A stretch of DNA of 64,000 nucleotides from Daucus carota subsp. sativus. Its lineage: Eukaryota > Streptophyta > Magnoliopsida > Apiales > Apiaceae. The stretch spans positions 55,539,214-55,603,213 of the forward strand of contig NC_030381.2 in assembly GCF_001625215.2 (NCBI RefSeq), given 5' to 3'. Under the pieces are notes generated by a model that was not told the DNA's origin, ran no database searches, and was given only the letters and a program-made list of their open reading frames with translations. Shown here one piece after another: positions 21,988 to 34,285 of this stretch. Made by a program: the position numbers and the translations under genes. Numbering within the stretch: the stretch's first letter is position 1; each line of letters starts with the position of its first letter.

Positions 21988-24272
21988 ATGGGTTGCTTTC
22001 CTTGTCTGCAGTTATCTCAGAACAACGCGAAAAAAAGACCAAAGAGCAGATTTTCATCAAATTTGAGACCAGCAGCTACAAAGCCTCATTCACGACAACA
22101 ACCTTCGTATCCTCCTACATATTATGGTAAAAAGCATGGTAAGTACATAGCGGTTTGGAAACCATGTTCATATAATTTTGACAAGCCAAGGTGGAACGAT
22201 ATCCGGATCATTTAAGAAAATGGCAATTTAATACTTGACGAGTTTGATATATTTGCGCGTTGCTCAGCTAGTTTTTCTGCAGGAGCTTGAGTAGAATTTA
22301 TTGGCCTTTGTTAGGCATGAGTTATATTTTCTTGTTTTTTACAGCATTGTTGGCCTATCAGGCCATCTTCGCGTAATGTTACAAATGAACCTGATAGTAT
22401 TGATTATTATGAATCGTAATTTTTTGGAATAAGCTAAAGTACTGTAACTTATTATGTGTAGCAGAAGCGCCCAGAAAGGCTCCGACTGAAACCTCAGTCA
22501 CGAGGCCTACGTCTAGAAAGTCCTCAGTTGAGGCTGCAGACAATAAGGATGATAATGGCAACAAAAACATTACGTCTCAATCTTTCAGTTTCCGTGAGCT
22601 AGCAACTGCAACAAGGAATTTCCGACAGGAATGCCTTATAGGAGAAGGAGGATTCGGACGTGTTTACAGGGGAAAAATCAGCAAAATTGGAGAGGTAACT
22701 CTAGTCTATACTAGTGCTGGTATGTTTATATGCTAAACTTGTGATGTCATTCTTGAAAGGCCTTTTGAATATGCATTTCCTGGTTTACTTACACTCAGGT
22801 TGTTGCAATAAAGCAACTAGATCGTAATGGATTACAAGGAAACAGAGAGTTTCTGGTGGAAGTACTGATGTTGAGCCTCCTCCATCATCAAAATTTGGTT
22901 AATCTTATCGGATATTGTGCTGATGGAGAACAAAGGCTTCTTGTCTACGAGTACATGTCACTAGGATCTCTCGAAGATCATTTATTAGGTACAAATGTTC
23001 TTCTCTTGGATATGCTCATTATGTAGCTAGAATCATTTTGATTTAGTTAATTCAGCTCAATCTCAGACAGATAATAAAAAGACTCTACTATATCTTGATG
23101 TATTCGTGTTCCTCAGATCTCAGACGAGGTCAGCCGCCACTGGCTTGGTCTTCAAGGATGAAAATCGCCCTCCATGCTGCGAGAGGGCTGGAATATTTGC
23201 ATGATAGAGCCCACCCGCCAGTCATATACCGCGATTTAAAATCCTCAAATATCTTGCTGGACGAGGATTTCAATGCGAAGCTATCAGATTTTGGATTAGC
23301 CAAGCTTGGACCTGTTGGGGATAAATCTCATGTATCATCCAGGGTAATGGGAACTTATGGATATTGCGCCCCTGAGTATCAGAGAACGGGTCAATTAACA
23401 GTCAAGTCAGATGTATACAGCTTCGGAGTTGTGTTGTTGGAGATGATTACAGGAAGAAGAGCTATCGATACCTCAAAGAGAAATGAAGAGCAAACACTAG
23501 TTGCCTGGGTAAGCTCTTTCCCAATTAAGCCATCGAATAATTAATAATGATCTATTTCTGCCATATCAAATGTCCTTAGAACCTGTTTGTCCTAGCTTTA
23601 AGTAAGGAGCTAAAAATCTTTCAGACTTTAAGCTGAAAAATGTCTTTTTGTGTAATAAGTCAGAAACTGACCTAAAGTCAAATATAAGCTAGAAACAAAT
23701 TTAAAGCCAGAATTTAGGTTTGAGATACTTTTTTCAGTGACTTAAACACTTAGCTTATCACGTTAAGTCCGGTTAAGTCATAAGTCACAATTTTAAACTC
23801 AGGCAAACGGGCTCTTAGTATCAATTTCTTGCACTTTGTCTAGATGGCTATTTCCTTTTTGTCGCGACTAGTGAAAATTTTTAAGTTGTACTATAACCTT
23901 GAGCAGGCAGGACCGATGTTCAAAAAACAAAGCAGATACTCAGAACTAGCTGATCCACTCCTGCAAGGAGATTATCCGAAAAAAAGTTTTAATCAAGCAG
24001 TTGCAATTGCTGCAATGTGTCTCCATGATGATGCATCAGCGCGTCCACTGATGAGCGATGTGGTCAGTGCTCTTAGCTTTCTTGGCGACACAGCTGAACC
24101 TGTCATTGCTTCGCCTGTTACACCGCCTTCTCCACAAGCTGCGAGGCATGTCAGCGAAAACCATTCTGATGAGGTTAATAAAACAGAACGCGAGCTAGCA
24201 ATATCAGAAGCTAAGGAATGGTGCACAAAATCAAGAGACCAACAGGTTTCAGAAGGTTCTGTTTATCGCTGA
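21988..24272 (+). CDS. Receptor-like cytoplasmic kinase, RLCK-VII (PBS1-like)
   Basis: The 438-aa product is a soluble Ser/Thr kinase of the PBS1-like family, which relays signals from cell-surface receptors in immunity and growth. Exons are 21988-22126, 22465-22694, 22799-22988, 23117-23508 and 23907-24272 (1317 nt). The N-terminus MGCFPC offers Gly2 for myristoylation and Cys3/Cys6 for palmitoylation, pointing to the plasma membrane. The kinase domain starts near residue 87 ([13 protein letters not shown]), with the glycine loop [11 protein letters not shown] (106-116), Lys128 in VAIK, catalytic YRDLKSSN (Asp226; Tyr in place of the His of HRD, usual in this subfamily), DFG at 244-246 and the activation segment ending [10 protein letters not shown]. 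The C-terminal tail after about residue 370 is Pro/Ser-rich and variable. All key catalytic residues are present. Which PBL orthologue it is cannot be settled by eye. Confidence 0.93.
23579..23814. mobile_element. Tourist-like (PIF/Harbinger) MITE in intron 4 of the kinase gene
   Basis: The ends GAACCTGTTTGTCCT and AGGCAAACGGGCTC are imperfect inverted repeats, flanked by TTA at 23576-23578 and 23815-23817. A 3-bp TTA/TAA duplication is typical of PIF/Harbinger. The interior carries 'aagtcataagtcac'-type motifs. Confidence 0.65.
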
Positions 24273-25176
24273 TATCTATTTTTATTTTTCATGCTGTACA
24301 CTATTGAACTTTAGATCTGAGAATCACAAAACTCGAAGACAAGGTCTTATACATTTATGCGGAATTTTTTTTGAAAAGGTGATCCGAAAATATAGCTGCA
24401 TTTCATAGTGAAGCCTGAATCTCAAATGAATAACGAGCCGAGTTCGAGTGGAGTTTGAAAAGAGGGCTCAAATATAATTTCTAGCGAGAATATAATATAT
24501 TTTAATTTACATTAACATTAGTGTTATTTTTCAAAGTACACGATGGATCTGCTTTGCATATGAGAAGTCACAAATCACAATCTAGGATATAATTGGGCCT
24601 GGTTGAGGCCCGGCGACCTAACAGCCCAAACAGCAAACGTTTAATCCAGAAAAATGATAAGCGCAGCTTGGTTCCGGAAAAGCATATTCGCATTTTTTTC
24701 ATTTTGGATTTAAGTTTTATGCATATTTTTACTTTCAAAACAAAAAAAGGTTTTATGCATATTTTGGATTGAATTTTTTTATAAATACAATGGAAAATAA
24801 AATAATAATAAAATATTATTTTTAAAAAATATATAATTTATTTTTAAATATATTTTTCATATTTCCAAAATAAAATAAATAAATCCAATCAAAATTAGAT
24901 CAATTAATTAAGAAAAACTCTATTCTAAAAAACGGTGATTAATCTGAATGAATAACCGATTAACTCCTTTTTTGTGGCTCACCGATTAAATCTCTAATTA
25001 ATCTTCGATCAATAGCAGATTAATCTCTTATTAATCCAATTAATCTCTGACTAATTTTATCGATTAAATTTGATTACGATTTTTACCCGGAGTAATACTT
25101 TTGTTTTGTCACTTGTTATCTGAGCCTGCTCATTTCATATTTGCGTCGTCACAATTTAGTTGATAGTTGTGATGTA
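24273..25176. other. 3' flank of the kinase gene and AT-rich intergenic DNA
   Basis: No coding frame is seen. Around 24905-25080 there are repeated 'accgattaa'/'gattaatctc' motifs of unknown origin. Confidence 0.4.
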
Positions 25177-25480
25177 CTCCCTCCGTCCCTTTTTATCTGT
25201 CCATTTTGGAAAAAAAAACACATACCAAGGAATAATTGATTGTATGAACTTTTTCATTAAATACCTCTAATTAATATCTTGAAAATGGTGGAATACCTCT
25301 ACTTTATGTCTTGAAAACATGAATTCAACCAAGTTTTAAATAAGTCAAGCCTTGAAAATTGAAATTATGGAGATATATTTGAAAAACTATCATTAAATTA
25401 GTTTTGAAAGTATAAATGGACAGATAAATAGGGACAAATTTTTACTTCCAAAGTGGACAGATAAATAGGGACGGAGGGAG
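25177..25480. mobile_element. Stowaway-type MITE (family C)
   Basis: The ends are CTCCCTCCGTCCCTTTTTAT and AAATAGGGACGGAGGGAG, flanked by TA (25175-25176, 25481-25482). The interior differs from families A and B ('ctgtccattttgga', 'ggacagataaatag'). Confidence 0.85.
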
Positions 25481-25774
25481 TACGAGAGTAGAATCCCAAT
25501 GTATGATAATCATAAATACTTGGATCAAGCTATCCCTATACTCATCTGATTGTTGCACCAAATGAAGATACATTCTGGAAAAAAGTGAAAAGTTGTGAAA
25601 TTTCACACCAAAGTTTTAATGATCAAATTGAGTATTACTGACAATGATGATACCTATACGTACCTCTCCTCATAAACAAACGCGGTTGCTGCTGCTAACC
25701 CAAGTTTTGAGGCCATTAATGAAAGTCAATGCCTTTGGCTTTTGTTTTCTACTTTTAATCTTTTCTCTTATGCT

Positions 25775-25966
25775 CATTAAATTCTTTTGAGTTCTGGGAA
25801 ATCACCAGAACATTAGATTACTAAGAAGGAAACATGTTGCCACAGAGATAAAGCATCTTTCTGTCTAGGCTCATTTGCTGTTGTATGATCACCAGATGTT
25901 ATGCTAGTAGTGCAGTACATGAAACTTGAAAGTTCTGTGTTTACGAGAACTAGTATAACAAGACGG
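25775..25966. repeat. Direct duplication, copy 1
   Basis: About 190 bp beginning 'cattaaattcttttgagttc' and ending 'aacaagacgga' recurs at 26163-26351 in the same orientation, with small gaps and substitutions. It is non-coding; no terminal motifs were recognised. Confidence 0.85.
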
Positions 25967-26162
25967 ATCCAAGTATTACTAGGATTTTCAATTTTTCATA
26001 TTCGGAATTAGAAACCAATTTTTATTTTTTTACACAAATAATATGAATAAATTGATTCTGACTTGTAAGCTCAGGACCGGCCAAACACCATCAGTTTATT
26101 TGTACTTCCTTTTGTCCTAGCATATTCTTTACGTTACTTTTCAACTCGCATTTTGATAATCT

Positions 26163-26351
26163 TATTAAATTCTTTTGAGTTCTGGGAAATCACCAGAACA
26201 TTAGATTACTAGAAAGAAGGAAACATGTTGCCACAGAGATAAAGCATCTTTCTGTCTAGGCTCATTTCCTGTTGTTTGATCACCAGATGTTATGCTACTA
26301 GTGTAGTACATGAAAGCTCTGTGTTTACGAGAACTAGTATAACAAGGCGGA
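26163..26351. repeat. Direct duplication, copy 2
   Basis: Second copy of the 25775 block, about 90-95% identical by eye. The two copies are separated by roughly 200 bp of unrelated sequence. Confidence 0.85.
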
Positions 26352-26474
26352 ATCTGTCTCCTAGCGCTCGTAATTAAAACGTACATAAAATAGTATGAGT
26401 TTATAATTTATTTTTAAAATTGTACTTTTTTTAATGTTAATTCTTATTAGTAAAAAATGAGTCACAGTGACTTA

Positions 26475-26715
26475 CTCCCTCCGTCCCTCTCAATTCTTAA
26501 CACCGGGAGACAGAAGCGTGACATACACTTTAATGCTCCTGTAAAAAATAGTTGTATAAATCTTTTTTAAAAATCTTTTTTTCCCGAATAAAAATTTAGT
26601 ATTTAAATTTTTATTCAGAAAAATAAAATTTTAGGAAAAAAGTTATAGAGCTATGTTTTATAGGTGCATTAAAGTGTGTGTCGAGCAGTGGGAAAAAATG
26701 TTAAGAAATTTGAGT
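26475..26715. mobile_element. Stowaway-type MITE (family A), right end eroded
   Basis: The left end CTCCCTCCGTCCCTCTC follows TA; the family A blocks ('ggtgcattaaagtgtgtgtc', 'cgagcagtggg') are present. The expected GGGACGGAGGGAG right end is degraded, so the boundary is approximate. Confidence 0.6.
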
Positions 26716-27334
26716 TATTAATGTGTAGAGATGTCCAAAAAATTTGAAATATGAAATCCGATCTAATCTGATGTGAAAAAAAAATCTGAAAAATCCAATC
26801 CGGAAAAAGACCCGGTCTGGTCCGGCTCGGTCCGAGTTCGAGGGTCTAAAACAAGCCTAGTATATTTAAAAAAATATGGATTTTATCCGGATTTTTTATG
26901 AGTAAACTATACCACTGTGAAATGTTATGAATATATTTTTTTTATTTTTAACAGAATATCATTTTCTGTATTATAAAAAAAATGTTAGGAATTATTGGTC
27001 ATTTTAGTAATATTGTAGAAAAAGTCACCCAATAAGAAAAGCCCTCTCCAAATTATTTTATTTTGCTTAATTTATAAATCATTAATTTAAGCTAAAAATA
27101 TTATTATAAATTGATCCATAATTCACTAATTTAAGCTAAGAATATCATTATAAATTACACGTAATAAAGTCAAGCGGGACCCACATTGGGGGAAAAAAAT
27201 GAAACTCTCTATTTTCCCTCCTCTCTCTCCTGCCTCTATAATTTCCCTCTCTTTCTCTCCCCCCTTCAAAACCCCCAACAACAGCAACAAACAAAGCACC
27301 CCTCTTCTCTCAAGAAATCAAGAAAATCAAGAAC

Positions 27335-27836
27335 ATGGGGAGATACATGAGAAAAGCTAAAATCACAAATGACATAGCTCTTGTAACAGACCTCTCTCAA
27401 TCCAATAACAACACATCTGTCCGTACAAGAGCAAAGACTCTAGCTTTACAACAGCAAGAAAAGCAAGCTGCGGCTGCTTCAAATTGCTCACCTTGTGTTA
27501 ATTCGTCAGACCCATCTTCATATCTGCAGCTGAGGAGCAGGAGGCTAGAAAGATCCAATTTTTTTGGTGCTGTGAAGTTGAAGAAGTGTGGTGCTGAAGA
27601 GAGCTTTAAGGGGCAGAAGACAGAGTGTTCTAACCCTAGAATTAAGAATGTCAAGGCGGGGTTGATTAGCTGCTCTAGTGATGAAAAGGGTTGTTTTGGT
27701 GATGTGGGTGAGGGTTCTTTTGGGCAAAATGACTGGGAGTTTCAAGGCAGAGATGGGTATACATCTCTCTCTCTCTCTCCCTCCCTCCCTCCCTCCCTCT
27801 CTCTCTCTCTCCCTCCCTCCCTCCCTCCCTCCCTCC

Positions 27837-27909
<73 letters not shown>

Positions 27910-29293
27910 CCCCCCTCTCTCTCCATGCCTGTGTGTGTTAATTCCATTTTTCATGTTATAATCTTGAGAGTTTGAGGAGAAATTACTCGGAGGGCTAATT
28001 TAATATGTTTGCTGAGTTGCTGTATTTTATATGAAAATAATTATTTCGAAAAGTTTTTGTTGGTATTGTTCTAAATGAAACTTGAAATGTAGTTATTTTG
28101 TTAGTGTCTAGCTTCTTGAATCATCAATGACTTCATTTTGTTTTTGATTTTTCAAAACAGTTTCACTACCTCTTTTTAACAATTGCCTTGATTTTGTTGT
28201 CAGTTTGCAGTGCTTTTATAGTCTTTTCACTCTTAAAGGTCTCTTTTTACTACTCTTAATCATCTTTGTATTAACTGCTTTTAATAACTCAGTATTGCTA
28301 ATACAATAAAATCTTGCAGTGACTTTTCTAGTTATGTTCTCTGCACTGTTTTTGATATTCTCTCCTGAGGTTTAAATTAAGCGTTCTCTGAACATTTCAT
28401 GATTTTCGAAGCCACTGCTGTAGTTTTCTTCGTGTAAAGCTAATGTATGTGTTGTTATCATATACTCATCTGCAAGTAAGATGTTCCTTAAGGTTCTAAT
28501 AACCCTACAAACTCGTTTTTCGGCCAAGTCACTACCCTACAAACTTGAAGTATACTATGTGCAATTGTGCATGCATTTTGTAAAGTTGCTTTCGGAAGAT
28601 TATGGTAGTGTTTGTGACTGGTGAGAGGTCCTTTTAGTTAGCAATCAATATTGTTTCCGTGTTGGTTTCCCACTTGACCCACATAGTTGTATATTATGCA
28701 AGTTGCTTCACTTTGTATATCCAGCCAAATGGTTCGAATGACATTGACATCCCTTTGGATCCCTCAAATCTGATAAAAAAGAAAGTATTTTACGATGTTT
28801 TTTAAACGTTTTCTTGACACCATACTTTCAGGGATCTGGAATTCTTGTATAATACATGTCTGTGATATACATTATACCCTGTTTATAAGTAAAGCTATTT
28901 CTAATTATATGCATATTTCGTGTAGCAGCACCAGAGAAAGCACTCCTTGTGACCTGATAAGAGGATCAGACACCATTGGAACACCAGGTTCAAGTACGAG
29001 GCCTGCACGTCCAGTGGCATCTAATCAAAGGAGCTGGAACATGATGCAGCAAATCCCGACCAGTCGTGAGATGGAAGAGTTCTTCGCATTTGCTCAACAG
29101 GAACAGCAGCGACTTTTCACTGAGAAGTATGTCACAGTCTCTACTATATTGATATGGTAATTACATTTGCAGGCATCTTACACCTTGCGTAATGATTATG
29201 CTATTGTTCTTTTATTATTTCAGGTACAACTTTGATGTTGTGAATGATTTACCCTTGCCGGGACGCTATGAATGGGTGAGTGTGCACCCCTAA
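27335..29293 (+). CDS. Cyclin-dependent kinase inhibitor (KRP/ICK family)
   Basis: The 230-aa product is a Kip-related protein, a plant inhibitor of CDK-cyclin complexes that slows the cell cycle and promotes endoreduplication in the nucleus. Exons are 27335-27756, 28926-29126 and 29224-29293 (693 nt, in frame). The N-terminus MGRYMRKAK matches a conserved KRP motif. The C-terminal CDK/cyclin-binding region is clear: SREMEEFFAFAQQEQQRLF, then EKYNFDVVNDLPLPGRYEW, split by intron 2. The middle is poorly conserved and Ser-rich, as usual. Exon 2 has a tandem acceptor (TAG|CAG|C), so Ser may be included or skipped (RDGSTRES or RDGTRES). The final VSVHP before the stop reads through a GTGAGT; a further intron there cannot be excluded. 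Intron 1 opens with a 160-bp CT/CCCT tract. Confidence 0.92.
27764..27924 (+). repeat. CT/CCCT polypyrimidine microsatellite at the start of KRP intron 1
   Basis: About 160 bp of almost pure (CT)n and (CCCT)n begin 8 nt after the intron 1 donor. All three frames on each strand stay open across it, creating spurious Ser/Leu- or Glu/Arg-rich frames. The mirror-symmetric purine-pyrimidine tract could form triplex DNA. Confidence 0.95.
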
Positions 29294-30845
29294 GCTCGAG
29301 CCAAACGAATAACTGGGAATCTGGGATACAACTTTCATAAGTTCTAACATGTTCAGAAAATCGTTGCTAATAAGCTCAAGAACATGGCGACGTAGCAGTA
29401 GGTCTTACATTTGTCTCCCTCATTTAGTTAGGTAGAAACAAGCTAATGTCTATTCAAATCTGTGGCATGTAGAAGCAGATGTATTACTAACCTTTAGAGA
29501 GCAGATTTGAGTACTAGAATGCAGTTTTAGGTTTTAAGAACTTCAGTGTTGTAACTTGAAATGCTCATTAATCGAAGATTTGATTTTTCTCCAGATTATG
29601 TTCCGATTTTACCAAGTTATTTGCAGGGTATATCTGTGTTTTTCTCATTCAAATAAATATATAGATAGCGATATCCCTTGTTAAGTAATCGGACAGATTA
29701 TCCCTGCGGCTCAAATAATTATTACAGTATTCTTTATGCAAGCTCATCTGTAAATTTTGCTGTTGGAGTCTGGGAGTGATGAACAAAAGAACAAGAACTC
29801 TGTTTTACCTGTGACATTTGTGTGTGTGAGTGTGTGTGACACAAAGTCACGAGTTACTGACTCACAATTAGTATTGCTGCAAATTCAGCAGGCCCTTTTG
29901 TCTTCAAGGTAATATCTGCAGGTTAAAAGCCTTCAAAAGACTCAAAGGTCATGTACTGTTGACTCATGCTTGTAGTTTTTCTAAATAAATTTAAAAACTT
30001 CTGTGATTTGCTAATAAAATACCATCTTTTCTCAAGAACAAAATACATTATGTTGGGATCGGAAAAAAATTTACTTTAGCAAGATTATTACTTAATCGAG
30101 ATTCAATGTATATATATTAGTTTTTCTTTTGGGGTTTGGAGAGGGATTTAAAAGAGAATCTAGCTTCTGAGTGATTGGCCCTGAAATAGACTGTCAAGAG
30201 GAGAAATAGAGCAAAATTTCTGAGCTTGATTATTGAATATGCTCTCTACTGCTGAAAAAGGTGATATTATTCTGTACCTTCTGGGCCTATTCAATCAGTT
30301 TTTTTTTGCTTTGTTTTCCCAACTTCTCCTGTATAATGTATATTGTGTCTGGTGTCAATGGTCACTTCTGCTAACTGATGAGATGTCACTGGAGATTTTG
30401 AGCTAATGACTAAATGACATTGGAGATTTTGATTTAAGTGTAAGCACATAGTTTTACAAGTCTTGTTTAAGTGTAAGCATATCACATTTGAGGGATTCAA
30501 AGGATGTAATTTATGAACTATATCACCATATGGAACCTAAGATTGTAAATGGTGGCACACATGTGATGGGCCTTTTAGGCCCATAAGCTGTATCTAAATT
30601 AAGGGACCAATTTGAGATGTAAAGAGCTAAGCCCATAAAATGCTGGTACAGTACTGTATGCCCTTGATCTACTGCATTATTATTTGACAGAACAGAGTAA
30701 CAGACCAATTTTGTGCTCTAAGAAGATTTATAGTTCAAATTTTGATAAACCCCGTACCTTATATAGTTCAGATGGGGTTCCAATTCGTTTCGACTAAAAA
30801 AATTGAATCACGCGTAAATGGATGCCTCTTCGTGTAACGCTTTGA
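29294..30845. other. Intergenic between convergent KRP and cytochrome b5 genes
   Basis: Holds the 3' flanks of both genes. No further coding frame or terminal repeat was recognised. A short 'tgacattggagattttga' repeat with 'ttaagtgtaagca' occurs twice near 30385-30480. Confidence 0.5.
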
Positions 30846-32705
30846 TCATTCAGCTGGTTTAGCATAAAAGCGGATGCCGACAGCCACACATAAGAAGATA
30901 ACTGGAACTAAGAACTGGAGCATCTTGATGACGAACTCTTTTGTTTTGTCCTGATTGTAGTGAGGCTGCTTAGGAGGAGTGTATGTTGTCGTTGAGGAAA
31001 TGGTTGCTGTATCGATGTCCCCGATATAAAATTCATCAAGCATTGCCTTGGCTGTGCTACTGTGTCCAATATCCTCAAAATCATCTGTTGCATCTTTTGC
31101 TGCAAGGGTATTATCAGTAACAATTAAGTCATTTGTGTTCAAAATCTGTCTGTGCACATGTGTGCGCTTCAGTGTCGCAAATGAGGGTGTCAAGCTGTTT
31201 TGGCATGGCATAGGGAGGTCCGAGTAGTTGTTAGGGTAACGGGCTGATACCTAACAGTAGTAGCCAATTATAGAGATAAAGCATTGTACCTGTGACTGAT
31301 AACAAAACATCATCACCGCCCGGATGTTCCTCCAAGAACTTTGTCACATCATAAACCTGCTCTTACAAGCCAAAATCAGAAGTGCATATAGTAGGAGAGA
31401 GCAACCAATGACACTAAGAAAGCCTCTTCAGAACATCTAGAGTTCAATTCGTTCGATTACAGAGTAGATATCGTTCAACTAACTTTCCCTTGTGATTTGA
31501 CTGGATTTTATAATCAATGCTTGGAATCAGGAAGTGTTGGACAAGGTATATGCAGTAAAAAATAAGAAGAAAACCAAGTAAATGAGAATACAGACTTCTC
31601 AAGTCCTCGTGATCTATCACAACAATCTCAGTATATTTTTAGAAAACATTTTTCAGCAAAGGGCATGCATGATACATACAATAGACTGCAATCAGTGGCA
31701 GAGGCATTAAGTACTGAGGGTACACTCGGAGTACCCTGAGATTTTAAGACTACATACTAGCTGGTTTAGATTGCTGAACTGAGCTACTTGCTTGACAGAG
31801 TGTACTGTGTATCAAAATTCTGAAACCATCAGATTCCTCTTCACCGATATGGCGATATCTTTCATATGTAAAAAAGATTCTAGAACTATGATATCAAATT
31901 CCTCTTATAACAACATAATTGTTAGAGTACCCTGGAAGTTAGTTCTTTCTCCGCCACTGACTGCAATTATACAGATATCATAAATCATGCCGAACATTCC
32001 AGGTTTAAGGAGCTACTTAAGATGTGATTTCCATTATAGACACTTGGTCAACATCAACAATTACTAGCAAAAGGCTCAGCCATTTCAGAACCAAATAAAC
32101 AAATATGTTTGCACAATACTGAAATTACTTCAAGATTTGATAGGAAATTACTTAACTGCCAGACAAAGTTACCTAAATAATTTAAAAAGACCAAAAACCA
32201 AAATCAGCAGCAGTCCACACAAAAGTCACATGTTTAGAATATCCAAACATTAAGAATCAACTCAAGTATTCTAAGCAGTAAGTACACATATCAAGCCCTT
32301 ACAATAAAATATCTTCTATCACAAATCACAATTCTTTCAACCACATACAATATAATATCAACAATCACAATTCTGTGACAAATTTAATCTAGCATGCATT
32401 CATCGGAATCTCAAAAATATAATCTTGAAAACCAAGAAAACCTAATACTAACTTCATAATACTAAAATTCATGGGAATCCCAAAAATATAATCTTGAAAA
32501 CCAAGAAACCTGCCCCTCTCTCTCTCTCTCTCTCCCCCCCTCCCTCCCTCTCTCTCCCTCTCTCTCCCTCTCTCTCTCTCTCTCTCACACACACACAAGA
32601 TTGTTATAGAAACTGTACCTTGCCCTCAATGATCAACCAACAATCTTTAGGATTGTTGTGCTTGGAGACCTGGGACAGAGTAAAAACCTTGCTATCACCA
32701 CCCAT
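30846..32705 (-). CDS. Cytochrome b5, ER tail-anchored
   Basis: The 135-aa product is a microsomal cytochrome b5, a haem electron carrier that feeds fatty-acid desaturases, hydroxylases and some P450s at the ER surface. Minus-strand exons are 32705-32619, 31356-31290 and 31099-30846 (408 nt). The haem domain is complete: the start MGGDSKVFTLSQVSKHNN, DCWLIIEGKVYDVTKFL, the haem ligand His40 in EEHPGGDD, and the second ligand His64 in FEDIGHSSTAKAML. A Pro/Thr-rich linker (TTTYTPPKQP) leads to a single C-terminal membrane span at about 107-130 (FVIKMLQFLVPVIFLCVAVG), followed by a short RFYAKPAE tail that suits ER targeting. Intron 1 contains a hAT MITE, a short local duplication and a GA/CT microsatellite close to the donor. 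Confidence 0.95.
31693..31959. mobile_element. hAT-type MITE in cytochrome b5 intron 1
   Basis: The ends CAGTGGCAGAGGC and TCTCCGCCACTG are imperfect inverted repeats. An exact 8-bp duplication ACTGCAAT lies at 31685-31692 and 31960-31967. It is non-coding; the 63-codon plus-strand frame across it is not a gene. Confidence 0.88.
32397..32509. repeat. Local direct repeat in cytochrome b5 intron 1
   Basis: The phrase 'aaaatataatcttgaaaacc' followed by 'aagaaa' occurs twice about 70 bp apart, each preceded by a 'cggaatctc'/'gggaatccc' variant. This is a short tandem duplication next to the microsatellite. Confidence 0.8.
32513..32597 (-). repeat. CT/GA and CA/GT microsatellite near the 5' end of cytochrome b5 intron 1
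   Basis: The tract is (CT)n with C-rich interruptions ending in (CA)n on the plus strand, so GT then GA on the sense strand. It starts about 20 nt inside the intron from the donor at 32618. Confidence 0.9.
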
Positions 32706-34136
32706 TTTTTTCAGAGTATAATCTGGAGAGATGGGTAGGCAAGAAACCAATAAATTCAGCTAAATAGAGCAAATTGTAGCAGATAAAAAGATGGATATTA
32801 AAATAAGGTAAGCAAGTGGTTTGGGGGTTGGTGGGAGATCAAACAATGCAAGATGGACTGTCTGCTGTCTAAAAGGCTGCTTGTGTATTTCTCATTTGCT
32901 GTGTGCTCACCTAACCATAGAACCATCTACCTCTATTGTATTTTAGCTTGTATATTTTGAGTTGCATGTTCTATATTTGTCGTGTAATTTTAGTAATCTT
33001 CTTGCAATGGTAAACATGATCCATATGTTTTCTTGGGTAAGAATCATTTTAGCAGGGAAAGTGTTATTTCTGGGATTCTTTTTTATTCCTAACTTTTTTC
33101 GTTAGCAATATTTGATTGATTTTCATTCGCAATAGAATCTCACTACACATATAAATTATCAATTGAAATAAGTCATGTGTTGGTGGTGGGTAAAAAAATT
33201 AGGACAAGATTTATGGTTAATATGAAAAGATATTATTATAATCATATGTATTGCTCTCAAATTTATGATCATATGCATGATTTTTGATACAATATTTTAA
33301 TTTTAATATATTTTATATTTCTATATAATCTAATAAATCAATACAAGTATGGGACATATCAGTTTCATGTCATGGATTCAACTTTTGTTTATATGCAGAA
33401 ATTTATTTGAAAAAGATGCTAATTTACTCCATAAATTTATAAATTTCTAAACTCTCCTATTCGAAAAATTATAAATTTATTGTTAGATTAATTACTATGT
33501 GAATAATTTTATGGACCATGTCGAAGGTTATATTAATATAAAAAAGTGGATCATATTTTTCTAAAGTTTGAATAATATTTTAAGTAAAATTAGGACTAAA
33601 AAAACTGAAAAGAATATCTTTGCTTAGTCTAAGTTATCTCATAGCTATGGTCTACCTGGGTGGATTTTATTTTGGCCTTTTGGGCCTTTTGGCTACATGT
33701 GTGGATTTGATCTTATTCAACAAAGAAAGTCCACAAGTCTGATAAAAACAAAATAAACAATGGAAGTCCACAATCATGGAACGCAATTTAAATTCACGTG
33801 CAAATCATACATGAATGCCATGACTCGAATTTTATCCCCAATTTCTTCCTAAAAAATAAAATCAGAAACTAAAATAATTTCGGAATAAAATCTGAAAAAC
33901 GACTATTTTTATTTATTATCTGAAATCAGCTGTACTTTATAAGAAGAAATCTGCTTATTTTTAATAAAAAGTGTAAAAATAAAATATTCATTAATTTTTC
34001 TGACTCGGCCGGACTTGAGCCCGATTTAACCTCCCTTCCGCAACCCATGTTTGTTGTGCTCTGCAACATTGCAAAACAAAGCATGGCACCCCAGAAAGCA
34101 GCCATCTGAGGGGATAAAATGATGTAACGTGACGAA
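32706..34136. other. Promoter side of cytochrome b5 and AT-rich intergenic DNA
   Basis: No gene recognised. The first ~100 bp is the likely 5' UTR of cytochrome b5. The rest is AT-rich without clear repeat ends. Confidence 0.45.
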
Positions 34137-34285
34137 TAAAACGAGCGATAGCAGATTCCCACCTTGTAATCATTACTTCAAGGATCAAAACGGAGTCCAG
34201 CTCTTAACAGAAAATCACAACAGAGCAGCGAAAGATCAAACTCCCTAGATTTAAGTGCGGGGTTCCACAACTAGTCCTGTCTCAT
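34137..34285 (-). pseudogene. Fragment of an F-box gene related to the 35014 gene
   Basis: Minus-strand sequence here matches part of the F-box gene downstream: the region coding for YDPLSNDYKVG-CYRS (35700-35760) and the WNPA segment (about 35820) have recognisable counterparts at about 34143-34200 and 34258-34275. The frame is broken and most of the gene is missing. It is a partial, decayed duplicate about 1 kb from the parent. Confidence 0.6.

Noticed and set aside
27675-27961. Several overlapping Ser/Leu/Pro- and Glu/Arg-rich open frames
   Set aside because: They are translations of the CT/CCCT microsatellite, which has no stop codons in any frame. The true KRP exon ends at 27756.
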